Assembly: GCA_020832905.1 (NCBI GenBank)
Contig: JAJHRG010000001.1
Location: forward strand, 128,809 to 192,808
Origin: Thermoproteota archaeon
GTDB taxonomy: Archaea > Thermoproteota > Methanomethylicia > Methanomethylicales > Methanomethylicaceae
Reading direction: 5' to 3'
DNA: 64,000 nt
Part shown: piece by piece, positions 37,807 through 48,062 of the stretch
Layout of the letters: each line of letters opens with the position of its first letter
How positions within the stretch are numbered: the first letter of the stretch is position 1
Position numbers and translations under genes: made by a program
Notes under the pieces: generated by a model
Told to the model about the DNA's origin: nothing
The model's database searches: none
Seen by the model: the letters and a program-made list of their open reading frames with translations, nothing else

Positions 37807-39828
37807 ATGAAATTTATGGCTAGTAAAGTAAGTAAAAAAGATATAATCATATATGTTTTATTACTAGGCATTATTGCATTCTCAGTAATATTACGAATTC
37901 TCCCCATGTTTTGGGGAGTATATTTAGATGAATTTGATCCATATATACATTACAAAGGTGCTATGTATATATTGGAAAATGGTTTTTCAGCATGGTTCTC
38001 TTGGTTTGATCCTACTAGATGGGCTCCATGGGGTACAGATGTACCATCTCAAGCACAATTAGGTCCTCCATTCACTGGTGCTATATTTTATCTTTTTTTA
38101 AAACAAATTGGAATAAATATATCATTAATGGAAGCTTTAGCAATATTTCCAGTAATTTCTGGAGCAATTCTTACTTTTTTGATATACATACTAGGAAAAG
38201 AACTTGTAAATAAGTATGCAGGTCTATTTGCAGCATTTGTTTTTGCAATTGATCCTACTTCATTACAGAGAACTGGATTTGGATTTTTTGATACTGAGGC
38301 TACAGGACTATTAGGAATGTTACTATCAATTATATTTTTCATTAAGGCATTAGAAAAAAGAACAATTCCTTATGCTATAATATCTGGACTATCTCTTGCT
38401 TATATGACATTCTGTTGGGGAGCTTACTTATATCCACTAAATCTCTTTGCTTTATATACTATATTAATGATAATAATTGGAAGATGGAGTAAGCAACTTT
38501 CACTTACAATAACTATAGTCTCATCAATTACTATGTTTGCCATGGCATTAGCTCCAAATATTGGATTATCAACTGCTATTTCTCCAGCTACTACTGCTCC
38601 AATTTTTGCATTTATTTTATGTCTAATAACGTCATTTACATCATATATTCAAGATATTAATTTAAGAAGAAAAGTTTCTATTGGTAGTGTTATCTTTATA
38701 ATAATTACTGCCATAGTTATTGTATTTAGTGGATTACTTGGTCCTATTACTGGTAAGTTTTTAGTATTTATAAATCCATTTATAAGAACTCAAGCACCTA
38801 TAATTAGTACTGTTGGTGAACAATTTCCTGCAACTTGGGCAACTTTCTTTAGTAACTATCATATACTTACAATTTTAGCTCCTGCAGGTGCTTATTTTGC
38901 AATAAAGAGAGCAAATAATAAAGATATTTTTATAGTATTATTTACATTAATGGCAATATATGGTGCTGCAAATTATGTAAGATTACTAATTATAGTAGCA
39001 CCCTCTCTTGCAATCTTAAGTGCTTTAGCTTTAAATTCTATTCTTAGTCATATATTTACTAAAAAAGAAGAATTAAAAAGCAAAAAAGCTCGTATAAAAC
39101 AGTTAGGAAGAGTTTATGCTATTATTATAATTGTAGTAGTAGCAATAGGATTTATTCCTACTGTAAATGCAACAAGATTAGCAAATAGACCAGTTATGTT
39201 GCTTTCTTCAGCAACAGGAGCTACTACTATAATTACTGATTGGATTGATGCACTAAATTGGATGCGTGATAATATTCCATATAGTAGTATAATAGGTTGT
39301 TGGTGGGATTATGGATATTGGATAAATGTTATTGCAAATAAGTCAGTAATTGCTGATAACTCAACTACAAATAGTACTCAAATAAAATTAATTGCAGAAG
39401 CTTTTTTAAATAATGAAGAATATGCACTTAATATATTTAAAGTAATGAAAGTTGATTATGTTGTAGTTTATGAACCTTGGATTCTTTTAAAAACAGAACC
39501 ACAAATAGCATTACCTCCATGGAGTGTTATTGGAGATTTTGAAAAATCAACAGCAATGATGGCTATTGCTGAATATAATGTTTCTGATTATATTTCTACA
39601 TTACCATTAAATATAGGAGGAAAAATTATGAATTGGCCTTTACCAATTGGTCCAAAAGCACATAATACTCTATTGTATCAATTACTATTCTATCCTTTTA
39701 GAGAAGGATATAGGCAACTACTTGGTATTGATATTGAAGAACCAAAATACTTCCAACTTGTATATCATTCTAATAATTACTGGGTACTAATATACAAAGT
39801 AAATTATCCTGATTTAGAATCAGATTGA
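37807..39828 (+). CDS. aglB: Oligosaccharyltransferase AglB/STT3
   Basis: Multi-TM N-terminus with LDEFDPYIHY, then GCWWDYGYWI; start refined from ORF 37687, which overlaps ileS. Confidence 0.9.
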   Translation: MKFMASKVSKKDIIIYVLLLGIIAFSVILRILPMFWGVYLDEFDPYIHYKGAMYILENGFSAWFSWFDPTRWAPWGTDVPSQAQLGPPFTGAIFYLFLKQIGINISLMEALAIFPVISGAILTFLIYILGKELVNKYAGLFAAFVFAIDPTSLQRTGFGFFDTEATGLLGMLLSIIFFIKALEKRTIPYAIISGLSLAYMTFCWGAYLYPLNLFALYTILMIIIGRWSKQLSLTITIVSSITMFAMALAPNIGLSTAISPATTAPIFAFILCLITSFTSYIQDINLRRKVSIGSVIFIIITAIVIVFSGLLGPITGKFLVFINPFIRTQAPIISTVGEQFPATWATFFSNYHILTILAPAGAYFAIKRANNKDIFIVLFTLMAIYGAANYVRLLIIVAPSLAILSALALNSILSHIFTKKEELKSKKARIKQLGRVYAIIIIVVVAIGFIPTVNATRLANRPVMLLSSATGATTIITDWIDALNWMRDNIPYSSIIGCWWDYGYWINVIANKSVIADNSTTNSTQIKLIAEAFLNNEEYALNIFKVMKVDYVVVYEPWILLKTEPQIALPPWSVIGDFEKSTAMMAIAEYNVSDYISTLPLNIGGKIMNWPLPIGPKAHNTLLYQLLFYPFREGYRQLLGIDIEEPKYFQLVYHSNNYWVLIYKVNYPDLESD

Positions 39829-39998
39829 AGATTTTTTAATGATAATATTAATGCTAATCTATATTTACTATATTTATTTTCAGGAGAGAATCTTGCTGGA
39901 CGAGGATTTTTAAGTTGTCCACCACAATATGGACATTTATCATCTCTTAATGTATATTCTCCACAAGAAATACATTTTTTCATTTTCATTTTTTTCAC
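39804..39998 (-). CDS. nop10: H/ACA snoRNP protein Nop10
   Basis: CISCGEYTLRDDKCPYCGGQLKNPRPARFSPENKYSKYR. Confidence 0.92.
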   Translation of the reverse strand: MKKMKMKKCISCGEYTLRDDKCPYCGGQLKNPRPARFSPENKYSKYRLALILSLKNLQSDSKSG

Positions 39999-40774
39999 TT
40001 CGTGAAAGATCCTGTTCCACCTAATTGTGTTATCTTATTTATTATCTTTTCAGTACATTCTTTTAGTATATTTTCAGCGGTTTTATAATCTCTTGCAATT
40101 ACTCTTATTCTATATCTTGGAGCTCCTAAATATGTAATTTCAACTTTTGCATCTTTATTATTGATTTCTCCTGAAAGTAAAGCTTCCTTAATATCTTCAA
40201 TACCTTTTGGTTTTTTTGATGTTAATGTTAATACTCCTGATACTTCTACTAATGGAATTTCAATATGATGTTTTGCAATTTCATATATTGTATCTGCCCA
40301 TTCTTTTTTTATTCCTTTATCAATTAATACTTTTGGTCCATTTATTACAGTAGCTTCTAATGCAGCATAAAAATCTCCAAATTGATCTTCCAAAGGTATA
40401 GCAATTTTATCAATAGCTTCTGATATTGGCATATTAAGCTTTTTTGTAATTTCTTCAAAAATCTTTTCAGATTTCTTAAATCTTTTCCATTGAATTAATT
40501 TCTCTTTTTTTTCTCTATCTGTTACTCTCTTTAATGATAAATCAATATGACCTTTTTTCTCATCTACACGAATTACTTTGAGTACAAGCTTCTGTCCTTC
40601 CTTTATAAAATCTCTTATATTCCTTACCCAGACTGATGCAACCTCACCTATTGGTACATATCCTATTTTATCAAATTCATCTAACTTTACATAAGCTCCA
40701 TGATCATATATCTTTGTAGGTGTAGCAATTACAAGTTCTCCCAGTTCAGGAAATTCTCTTTTCCTAAATGGCAA
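39995..40774 (-). CDS. Translation initiation factor aIF2 alpha
   Basis: S1 domain: ELVIATPTKIYDHGAYVKLDEFDKIGYVPIGEVASVWVRNIRDFIKEGQ. Confidence 0.94.
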   Translation of the reverse strand: MPFRKREFPELGELVIATPTKIYDHGAYVKLDEFDKIGYVPIGEVASVWVRNIRDFIKEGQKLVLKVIRVDEKKGHIDLSLKRVTDREKKEKLIQWKRFKKSEKIFEEITKKLNMPISEAIDKIAIPLEDQFGDFYAALEATVINGPKVLIDKGIKKEWADTIYEIAKHHIEIPLVEVSGVLTLTSKKPKGIEDIKEALLSGEINNKDAKVEITYLGAPRYRIRVIARDYKTAENILKECTEKIINKITQLGGTGSFTK

Positions 40775-40779
40775 TTATT

Positions 40780-40977
40780 TCACCAAACTTCTTTTATTTT
40801 ATCAGTTAATATTTTGGCTTTTCCTCCTGTTGGTCTTACTAATTCTCTACCACATATATTACATTTAACTACAATAGAAGCATGAGAGAATGTTACTTGT
40901 TCATTTCCACAATCTGGACACTCAATTTTTATAAACTTACTCTTTGGCATTGGTACTAAGATTTCTCTTTTTCTCAA
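40780..40977 (-). CDS. rps27e: Ribosomal protein eS27 (S27e)
   Basis: [37 protein letters not shown]. Confidence 0.95.
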   Translation of the reverse strand: MRKREILVPMPKSKFIKIECPDCGNEQVTFSHASIVVKCNICGRELVRPTGGKAKILTDKIKEVW

Positions 40978-40988
40978 AAATAATCACC

Positions 40989-41273
40989 TCATACAATTTC
41001 TAATTTCTTTAATCTTATTCCTCTTCTCTGATATTGATGTCCACATACCTTACACTTAAGCTTAATGCTTAGTTTCTTAGTAGTCTTTGCAAATCTCTTT
41101 TGTACAGGTTTTCTTGAACTTCCATATCCTTTCTTTTTTCTTGCATATCTTCTTGCACCTTCTGCTAAGGCTCTTTCTCTTCCTTTTTTATATAATGTAA
41201 CAGTATGAACAGTATGTGCTTTACATCTAGGACAATATGTATTTATCTCCTTTGGGACCTTCATTTTATTCAA
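40989..41273 (-). CDS. rpl44e: Ribosomal protein eL42 (L44e)
   Basis: NTYCPRCKAHTVHTVTLYKKGRERALAEGARRY, CKVCGHQYQRRGIR. Confidence 0.95.
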   Translation of the reverse strand: MNKMKVPKEINTYCPRCKAHTVHTVTLYKKGRERALAEGARRYARKKKGYGSSRKPVQKRFAKTTKKLSIKLKCKVCGHQYQRRGIRLKKLEIV

Positions 41274-41718
41274 ACCTCCCTTCTATTGGAATAGCTACAC
41301 CTCTTTTTATTAATACCTCTGCATTTTGCAATGGTAATGAAACCACATCTTCAGCTTTATAGGGACCATAAGTCCTCCCATCTATTCCAATAAATGATGA
41401 AACATCTTGAAGAATTCTTACTAATATTCTTTTCGGACTTTCTGTCTTTTTTTCAAGTAAAAGTATAAATTCATCAAATACATCAGTAATTGATTCTATT
41501 GATTTTAAGGCCTTTTTTTCTTTTCTTATTTTTATTATTTTCTCTAATAGTAATCTTACTCTTTTAATTTCTACTTCATTTAATTTTCTTAAACTCTCTT
41601 TATCCTCTTTTAATTTTTCTAAGTAATTTCTTAATTCTTCTAAAAAACTTTGAGAAATTTCTTGTAATTCCTTACTTTTCTTTTCATTTAACCAAATTTC
41701 AATTAACTTTTTATACAT
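41266..41718 (-). CDS. GINS complex-like replication protein
   Basis: Helical N-terminus and small beta domain FIGIDGRTYGPYKAEDVVSLPLQNAEVLIKRGVA; next to primase genes. Confidence 0.82.
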   Translation of the reverse strand: MYKKLIEIWLNEKKSKELQEISQSFLEELRNYLEKLKEDKESLRKLNEVEIKRVRLLLEKIIKIRKEKKALKSIESITDVFDEFILLLEKKTESPKRILVRILQDVSSFIGIDGRTYGPYKAEDVVSLPLQNAEVLIKRGVAIPIEGRFE

Positions 41719-42947
41719 TAACTCAACAACTCCGCAACTCCTTTACATAAAAGATAAATACCTAGACTTTTTGGAACTTCTATTTCTTTATCTTTTATTG
41801 GTCCAATTTCATAATCTCCTATTCTTATTTTTGGAATTTCCTTTACATAGATTTTTATCTCTCCAGATCTAAATACAATTGAATCTTTCAAGGGATCAAA
41901 CTTCTCTAAATCATTATATGATAGTCTACATACTTTTAATCCTGTTTTTCCATGTAGACTATTTGGATATCTTATTAATCTCTTTATATCAATAGTTACT
42001 CTCTCATCAATATTACATAAAATATCTCTAATAGCAATATTAATTATTTTTACAATATTTCCTATTCCTACTTTTTTAAGTCTAGTCCATGATGATGGAT
42101 TAGACATTATATCCTCAAGAATTTTTTCTCTATTTTTTATTATAATTTCTGCTTTTTTACCAATAACTTTTTCTAGTTCTTCTAATGTACATTTATTTAT
42201 ATATTCATAAAAAACTCTTGCAATTCTTCCTTTCCATCCTGGATCTTTAGGATCTGGTCCTATTATTGATCCATTACTTCCTATTTTAAAACCATGAAGT
42301 CTTGGTTCTAGACCTATTCCTTTTACATAATCTACAATTTCTCTTCTTCCATCACTACTTAATTTTTTAAAATTTTCTGATAATACATGAATATGATATC
42401 CTCTATGTCCTGAAAAACATATCTCTATTTCTCCTATTTTTACTCCAAAATCAGGAATTAAATATTCATCGATTAGTTTAAATACTTCTTCCTTTGCTAT
42501 ATTAAGACAATTTTCACATATCCATGAAATTGATTCTATTTTTTTCTCTCCACAATTTGGACAATTTTCAGGTGCATGACCAATTCCTTGGAAATTACAA
42601 TTTCTACATATCCATTTATCATGATCTACTTTACAATTAGTTGGTATATGATCTGCATCAACATCAAATATTAAATCAGCTCCTTCCCAACCCTTAACAT
42701 TCATATCAGTTGCATGAGGTTCTTTATAGTATGCTGAAGAGTAATATAGATGTAAGGGGGTATTCTTCTCTATATATTCTTTTAAGGATTTTAAATCATT
42801 AAAACTCATATGTCTTATCATTATATCATTTTCAAAAGGAACAATTGCAATTTCTCTTTTATTTAAATCTTTAATAAATAATTCTTCTTCACTTAAATGT
42901 TTATAATACTTTTTAAATTCCTGTAAAACTAGATCATATTTTTTCAT
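41718..42947 (-). CDS. priS: DNA primase small subunit PriS
   Basis: ADLIFDVDADH; CFSGHRGYHIHV; Zn motif. Confidence 0.95.
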   Translation of the reverse strand: MKKYDLVLQEFKKYYKHLSEEELFIKDLNKREIAIVPFENDIMIRHMSFNDLKSLKEYIEKNTPLHLYYSSAYYKEPHATDMNVKGWEGADLIFDVDADHIPTNCKVDHDKWICRNCNFQGIGHAPENCPNCGEKKIESISWICENCLNIAKEEVFKLIDEYLIPDFGVKIGEIEICFSGHRGYHIHVLSENFKKLSSDGRREIVDYVKGIGLEPRLHGFKIGSNGSIIGPDPKDPGWKGRIARVFYEYINKCTLEELEKVIGKKAEIIIKNREKILEDIMSNPSSWTRLKKVGIGNIVKIINIAIRDILCNIDERVTIDIKRLIRYPNSLHGKTGLKVCRLSYNDLEKFDPLKDSIVFRSGEIKIYVKEIPKIRIGDYEIGPIKDKEIEVPKSLGIYLLCKGVAELLS

Positions 42948-43950
42948 TCTTCTTTTTCCTCATTATTTTATAATATTGTAATGGGTGTTTAATCTTTTTA
43001 CATAATTCATTAGGTTCTACACAAATTCCAAATGATTTAAGTACTTCACATTTTGGTGGAAGATATCTTATTTTTGAACCTATCATTCCAGCAATATGTT
43101 GTATTTGATATCTTGTTTTATTTTCATTAAAATCTGCTACATTCCTGAAATATTCTAAAACTTCTTCTACACTCATTCCTATATTTAGTAGAAATGATGT
43201 AACTGTAAATCTAGCCATATGGGTGATAGCCTTACCACTTTTCATTTCTTTTATAAGATAAGAAATACAAGGTGGTAAATCTTCTTTTATTGGAGTATAA
43301 ATTTCCTTATATTCTTCTTTTATTTCTTTTCTTTCAATTTTACTCTTTACTACTTCTGCCTTATATAGAAGCTTTTCTGGTAACTTTAATCTCTTAATTT
43401 CTTCCTCTTCTGATTTCTTTATTATTTTATTTTTTACAGCTTCTGAAATAAGTCTTGCAATTTTTACTTTTTTCAAATATACTTTTCCTTTATCTAACAA
43501 TGAATTTATGAGTTTCCATTCTCTAGCTTGAAATCTTGGAGCTATTTCAAGGAACTGTTCAACTGGAATTATGAAATTATCTTCAATTAGTTCTAAATCC
43601 CAATTAAATCCATCTTTTGCTATTTCTATTATCTTATAGTTATCTTCTGTAATAAGCATTTCATAGTATAGTTTTTGTTCATTATTTGCAAATCTTCTTA
43701 TAAGCCATGCGTCTTTTAATCCATATATTAATGCAAGAGCAACTGCATATGATAGTATTTCTTTCTCAGGATCATAAAGATCTACTTTAATTAATTTACC
43801 ATCTATAGCAAATTTAACTCTTTCTAAAGCTCTTTCTACTATATCATCATATTTATCTGTAAAATCATCTATACTTAGGTTCAAACTCTCTATATATTCA
43901 GAGGCTTTTTTTAAAAATGGATATTTTGCTAAATCCTCTTTTGTAAGCAT
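42934..43950 (-). CDS. priL: DNA primase large subunit PriL
   Basis: Conserved Cys residues and helical core; LPPCISYLIKEMKSGKAITHMARFTVTSFLLNIGMSVEEV. Confidence 0.93.
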   Translation of the reverse strand: MLTKEDLAKYPFLKKASEYIESLNLSIDDFTDKYDDIVERALERVKFAIDGKLIKVDLYDPEKEILSYAVALALIYGLKDAWLIRRFANNEQKLYYEMLITEDNYKIIEIAKDGFNWDLELIEDNFIIPVEQFLEIAPRFQAREWKLINSLLDKGKVYLKKVKIARLISEAVKNKIIKKSEEEEIKRLKLPEKLLYKAEVVKSKIERKEIKEEYKEIYTPIKEDLPPCISYLIKEMKSGKAITHMARFTVTSFLLNIGMSVEEVLEYFRNVADFNENKTRYQIQHIAGMIGSKIRYLPPKCEVLKSFGICVEPNELCKKIKHPLQYYKIMRKKKNEKI

Positions 43951-43994
43951 CCAAAGATTAAAAAGTAATAAAAAGTATTAAGATTTTCGGGGTA

Positions 43995-44744
43995 TTATGC
44001 TTCCATTCTTGGAGCTAAGTAATATGTTATTTTACCACCAGTTAAAAGACCAAAATCTAATCTCAAAGGCATATCAGTTGAGAACATTAATATACATACA
44101 TCAGATAGATCTGCTGCTGCCATCATTTTCTTTAAATATGATAATGTATATAATGCATGAGCACTTTCTTTTAATTCTATTGATAGAAGTTCTCCACTCT
44201 CCTTAGTTATTTCTATTTCTACTTCTCCTCTATCACCACTTGCAGTAATTTTTAAAACATCATTTTCAGCAGAAATTTTTGCAAAATCACTTACAACTTC
44301 AGCATCCTTTATAGCATCTTCAAGTGCTGAAGCTAATAACTTTACAGTTACAGAAAATGATATATTTGGAACTGATAGTTCTTCTCTTCCTATATCTAAT
44401 AATGGCATTGAAAAAGTTCTTGTGTAAGTTCCCCTAAATTTAACTTTTAATCTTGCCTCATTTTCACTTTTTTCTAGTTCAAGCTTATCTTTTGAAGAAG
44501 CTCTTTTCATTATCTTTTTAAAGTCATCAAAATTTAAACCAAGAAATTCCTCTTTTGTACACTCATAAGACTCAAAAGCAGAACTTGGTATTTCTAAATC
44601 TATCATTGCAACTCTTGAAGGATCCATTGCTCTTAATTTAATTCCATCTGAATTTGCTACAAATACACCTTCTTCTACTAGAGCACATATTGACTCTACT
44701 AGTTCCTTCCAAACTTTACTATCTGGAAATATGGCCTTAAACAT
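43995..44744 (-). CDS. pcn: DNA polymerase sliding clamp PCNA
   Basis: GIKLRAMDPSRVAMIDLEIPSSAFESYEC; LDFGLLTGGKITYYLAPR. Confidence 0.95.
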   Translation of the reverse strand: MFKAIFPDSKVWKELVESICALVEEGVFVANSDGIKLRAMDPSRVAMIDLEIPSSAFESYECTKEEFLGLNFDDFKKIMKRASSKDKLELEKSENEARLKVKFRGTYTRTFSMPLLDIGREELSVPNISFSVTVKLLASALEDAIKDAEVVSDFAKISAENDVLKITASGDRGEVEIEITKESGELLSIELKESAHALYTLSYLKKMMAAADLSDVCILMFSTDMPLRLDFGLLTGGKITYYLAPRMEA

Positions 44745-44825
44745 AAAACTCTCCCTATTTTAGTAGAGTAATTTAAACTTATTTAATTTATTTATATATT
44801 TTTAAAAATGAAATGATTTTTTTAA

Positions 44826-44855
44826 CTGATATCTGCTCTAAAGGGCAAGCTTTCA
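44826..44855 (-). repeat. Degenerate copy of the 10229 IS605-like end motif (tentative)
   Basis: Reverse strand TGAAAGCTTGCCCTTTAGAGCAGATATCAG versus TGAAACTCTCGCCCTTTAGGGCAGGG...CAG at 10236. Confidence 0.3.
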
Positions 44856-44865
44856 ATTATAAGTA

Positions 44866-45192
44866 TTATTCATATTCTCTCCAAGTATGTCCACATTTTG
44901 TACATTGATAAAATCTAGTTGGGGGCTCATCAGCTCTTCTTGTTTGCATCATCCAATAATATGCTTCTTTATTTCCACATTTACTACATTCAGCTCTTGT
45001 TTTTGGAAGAATTTTTTCTTCAGAAGAGCTAGATTGTTTAATTATTAAAGTTTCCTTAGTTGTAGTTATTTTTTCAACTACTTTTCTTTCAATAGTACAT
45101 GAATTCTTTTTATATCCACATTTTCTACATATGAGTACGTTTCTTTTTTTGTCAAATACTAGTAAGTTATTACATTGTGGGCAAAATTCCAA
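44866..45192 (-). CDS. tfs: Transcription factor S (TFS)
   Basis: FCPQCNNLLVFDKKRNVLICRKCGY; C-terminal CSKCGNKEAYYWMMQTRRADEPPTRFYQCTKCGHTWREYE. Confidence 0.95.
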   Translation of the reverse strand: MEFCPQCNNLLVFDKKRNVLICRKCGYKKNSCTIERKVVEKITTTKETLIIKQSSSSEEKILPKTRAECSKCGNKEAYYWMMQTRRADEPPTRFYQCTKCGHTWREYE

Positions 45193-45229
45193 GATTATTC
45201 CCCTTCATAAAAACAATATATCAGTAATT

Positions 45230-45541
45230 TTAGCTTATCGGTTTTAACCACTTTTTAATACCTTCTATTATTACTCGAGCAGAATTAATATTTCTTTTAC
45301 AAGTTTTTATTATAGGTAAATGGTTTTGATGTCCAAAAATCTTTACTACATTTTCACTAAGATGAAATCCACGAATTTCATAGTAGTATCCTTCCTTCAT
45401 TAACCATGAAATTAAATCATTATAATCTTTAACTCCTTTTTTTATACATATTCCATCAATCCAACAACCTCTAAATATTATAGTAATTACTATATTATCA
45501 TTAATACAGTCTACAAAAGCAATTCTTGCTTCTTTTTTCAA
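45230..45541 (-). CDS. Hypothetical protein within transcription-gene neighbourhood
   Basis: 103 aa, intact ORF between tfs and rpoL. Confidence 0.55.
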   Translation of the reverse strand: MKKEARIAFVDCINDNIVITIIFRGCWIDGICIKKGVKDYNDLISWLMKEGYYYEIRGFHLSENVVKIFGHQNHLPIIKTCKRNINSARVIIEGIKKWLKPIS

Positions 45542-45593
45542 GTTTTCACCATTTTTAAAGATTCTTGTTGTAGGAAATAAAAGATTAAGATTT

Positions 45594-45875
45594 TTATAAT
45601 TTGAAGAGATTCTTTAATTTTTCTTGTAATTCTTTTGTATCATTCTCAATTTTTATTATTGCATTAATTAGAGCATCTTTTGGATTTTCCTCACCATCTG
45701 TATGTACTACTAATCTAATTCCACCAGTAAGTGGATGTAAAATTCTATATCCTGCCATTTTTACATGTTTATCTTTCATTAAATAACTTCTTAATAAATT
45801 ACCAATTGTATGATCCTCTTTTTCAAATTCTAATTCAAGTATTTTATTATCATACTTAATTACTTTTATTGTCAT
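45594..45875 (-). CDS. rpoL: RNA polymerase subunit L (Rpo11)
   Basis: LEFEKEDHTIGNLLRSYLMKDKHVKMAGYRILHPL. Confidence 0.94.
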   Translation of the reverse strand: MTIKVIKYDNKILELEFEKEDHTIGNLLRSYLMKDKHVKMAGYRILHPLTGGIRLVVHTDGEENPKDALINAIIKIENDTKELQEKLKNLFKL

Positions 45876-46435
45876 TTTCCTTCCTCTCTTATTAAATAGT
45901 GTGGTGAAATCTTTTTCTTTACAAATATTTTATCTTTACTGCAGTATAATTTTCCTTGTTTTAATATTAATTCATAACCACATTTTGGACATGTAGCATA
46001 TATTACTCCAAAATCTTTTTCTATGATAGATAATTGATATGGTGGCCATGATGTTAGTACTTTTGCTAGTATCCAATCACCTATACCAATTAAATCAAAG
46101 ATTGAAGATATTGTCCTTCCTGATATTTGAGAAATATGAAGTATTCCACTCATTGGTCTTTTCAAATCTCCTTTATTTCTTATTCTCATTATTTCTACTG
46201 TTGCAAAATCATCTTTTACAAATCCAGTAATCATTCCTTCAATAATATCTCCACGCTCTGGAATTATTAGTCTTGATATTGGTTCTACACATATCTTTTT
46301 TTCTTTTTCATCTACTATTAAATTTCCTAAATTTAGAGAAAATATCTTCCCTTTATCTACATATACGCCTTTTCCAGGTATGTATTCTTCCTCAACTCCT
46401 ATTTCCTCACCAGGAACTACTATACGTGTTTTCAT
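45872..46435 (-). CDS. csl4: Exosome subunit Csl4
   Basis: VVPGEEIGVEEEYIPGKGVYVDKGKI; S1 domain; C-terminal zinc ribbon. Confidence 0.93.
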   Translation of the reverse strand: MKTRIVVPGEEIGVEEEYIPGKGVYVDKGKIFSLNLGNLIVDEKEKKICVEPISRLIIPERGDIIEGMITGFVKDDFATVEIMRIRNKGDLKRPMSGILHISQISGRTISSIFDLIGIGDWILAKVLTSWPPYQLSIIEKDFGVIYATCPKCGYELILKQGKLYCSKDKIFVKKKISPHYLIREEGK

Positions 46436-47058
46436 TATCCCTTCCTCGTTATCTTATAAAGATCTACTTCAAATTCATAGAACTTCTTTTTATGAAATTG
46501 ATAAGTATGTGGTAATTTTATTTTTAACGGAATAATCTCATCAATTTTTGCATTTATATTGTTAATAAATTTAAACATAAATCTTCTTACTTTTTCACCT
46601 CCTCTATGTAATGAATATACTTTTGGAGCTATCTTTAGTCCAGTAATAATAAATATTCTATCTGCACTTCTTCTTCTTACACCAAAAGGTGGATTCTGAA
46701 TTACAACATCTCCTTTTATTTCTATATTCCTTACATCTCCTACAATAAAGTCTACTTTATCTATTACATTAAGTTCATAAGCTGCTTCTTTAGCATATTT
46801 TATAGCTTTCTTATCTATATCTATTCCAATAACATATGTTGCATTTAATAATGCAGCACCTATACTAAGAATTCCTGTACCACATCCAAGATCAATAACT
46901 ATCTTATTTGAAATATCCTTATGGCGAAAATTAATATACCATAATATATCTGCTGCAACTGATGCTGGAAGTTTATATTGTTCTAATGATAATATAGGAT
47001 CTTTAAATGATTTTACTCTTTCTAGCATTATTTCTAATTCTACTTTAGATGTTATCAA
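46435..47058 (-). CDS. METTL5-like RNA methyltransferase
   Basis: VIDLGCGTGILSIGAALL; QNPPFGVRRRSADRIF. Confidence 0.85.
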   Translation of the reverse strand: MITSKVELEIMLERVKSFKDPILSLEQYKLPASVAADILWYINFRHKDISNKIVIDLGCGTGILSIGAALLNATYVIGIDIDKKAIKYAKEAAYELNVIDKVDFIVGDVRNIEIKGDVVIQNPPFGVRRRSADRIFIITGLKIAPKVYSLHRGGEKVRRFMFKFINNINAKIDEIIPLKIKLPHTYQFHKKKFYEFEVDLYKITRKG

Positions 47059-48035
47059 CTCATTAACACCTTTATAAGGTTATAGGCTTCTTCTATGTTT
47101 AGTATGGGTTTTTGAAAACTTTCTCTATTGTCAATAGAAATTCTTGGACAACCAGTAACTATAAATGCATCAATATATGAAAAAGAGGAAAGCTCATTCC
47201 AATTTACATTATCAGAAATTAATATTGTAACTTTTTTATTTAATTCTTCTAGTCTATTTTTTAAATCTAATGCAATTTTTTCATTAAATTGTCCTCTTCT
47301 ACTTATTAATACAATTCCAAAATTTTTTGCATTTTTTGCATTATGAATTGTCCACCACATTTGAGAAATAACTTTTTTCTTTAGTTTTTCAATATCTCTA
47401 ATTTCATTTCTATAAGGATCTACTATAAATATTGGTTTATCTATCTTTATGGCAATTCCAAGTGCATGAAAATCTCCTCCTCCTAAGTATATTATAGCAT
47501 CTACTTTTTCAGAAATCTTTATAGCAGCATTAATTTTACATCCAAGAATTAATCCCTTACTTTCTTCATCAATAATTACATCTAATCCATGAGAACTAAT
47601 TATTCTTGAAAAATCCTCTATATTATTTAAATGATAATAATTTGTAATCAATCCTATTTTTCTATATCCTTTTTTAGATAAAAATTCAATAGTTCTCTTG
47701 GCTATTTCCTCTATATTTCCTAAATATTTAACTTTAATATAGACTGTAGGTATTCTTTCTTCTTCTACAAATTTTTCATGTCCTATATGGATAAGTAAAT
47801 CAAAATTATATTCCCTACCAATATAATCTGCTATATAACAGCTACCATAACATGGATCTGTAGAGAATACTATTAATGTATCTTTTAATAAGGGGATATC
47901 TAATATTTTAGAAGCATATGGTTTAAGTCCATCTGGTAATTGAACTAATACTTTTTTTGCTTTTCTAGTCTTTATTTCTTTAATTATTTTTTCTATTTCA
48001 ATATCATAAGGAATACTAAATTCATTATTCTTCAT
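47055..48035 (-). CDS. dph2: Diphthamide biosynthesis protein Dph2
   Basis: VLVQLPDGLKPYA; DPCYGSCYIADYIG; Fe-S Cys pattern. Confidence 0.93.
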   Translation of the reverse strand: MKNNEFSIPYDIEIEKIIKEIKTRKAKKVLVQLPDGLKPYASKILDIPLLKDTLIVFSTDPCYGSCYIADYIGREYNFDLLIHIGHEKFVEEERIPTVYIKVKYLGNIEEIAKRTIEFLSKKGYRKIGLITNYYHLNNIEDFSRIISSHGLDVIIDEESKGLILGCKINAAIKISEKVDAIIYLGGGDFHALGIAIKIDKPIFIVDPYRNEIRDIEKLKKKVISQMWWTIHNAKNAKNFGIVLISRRGQFNEKIALDLKNRLEELNKKVTILISDNVNWNELSSFSYIDAFIVTGCPRISIDNRESFQKPILNIEEAYNLIKVLMS

Positions 48036-48062
48036 AAATTTTTCATAATAAATTAGAAGAAA

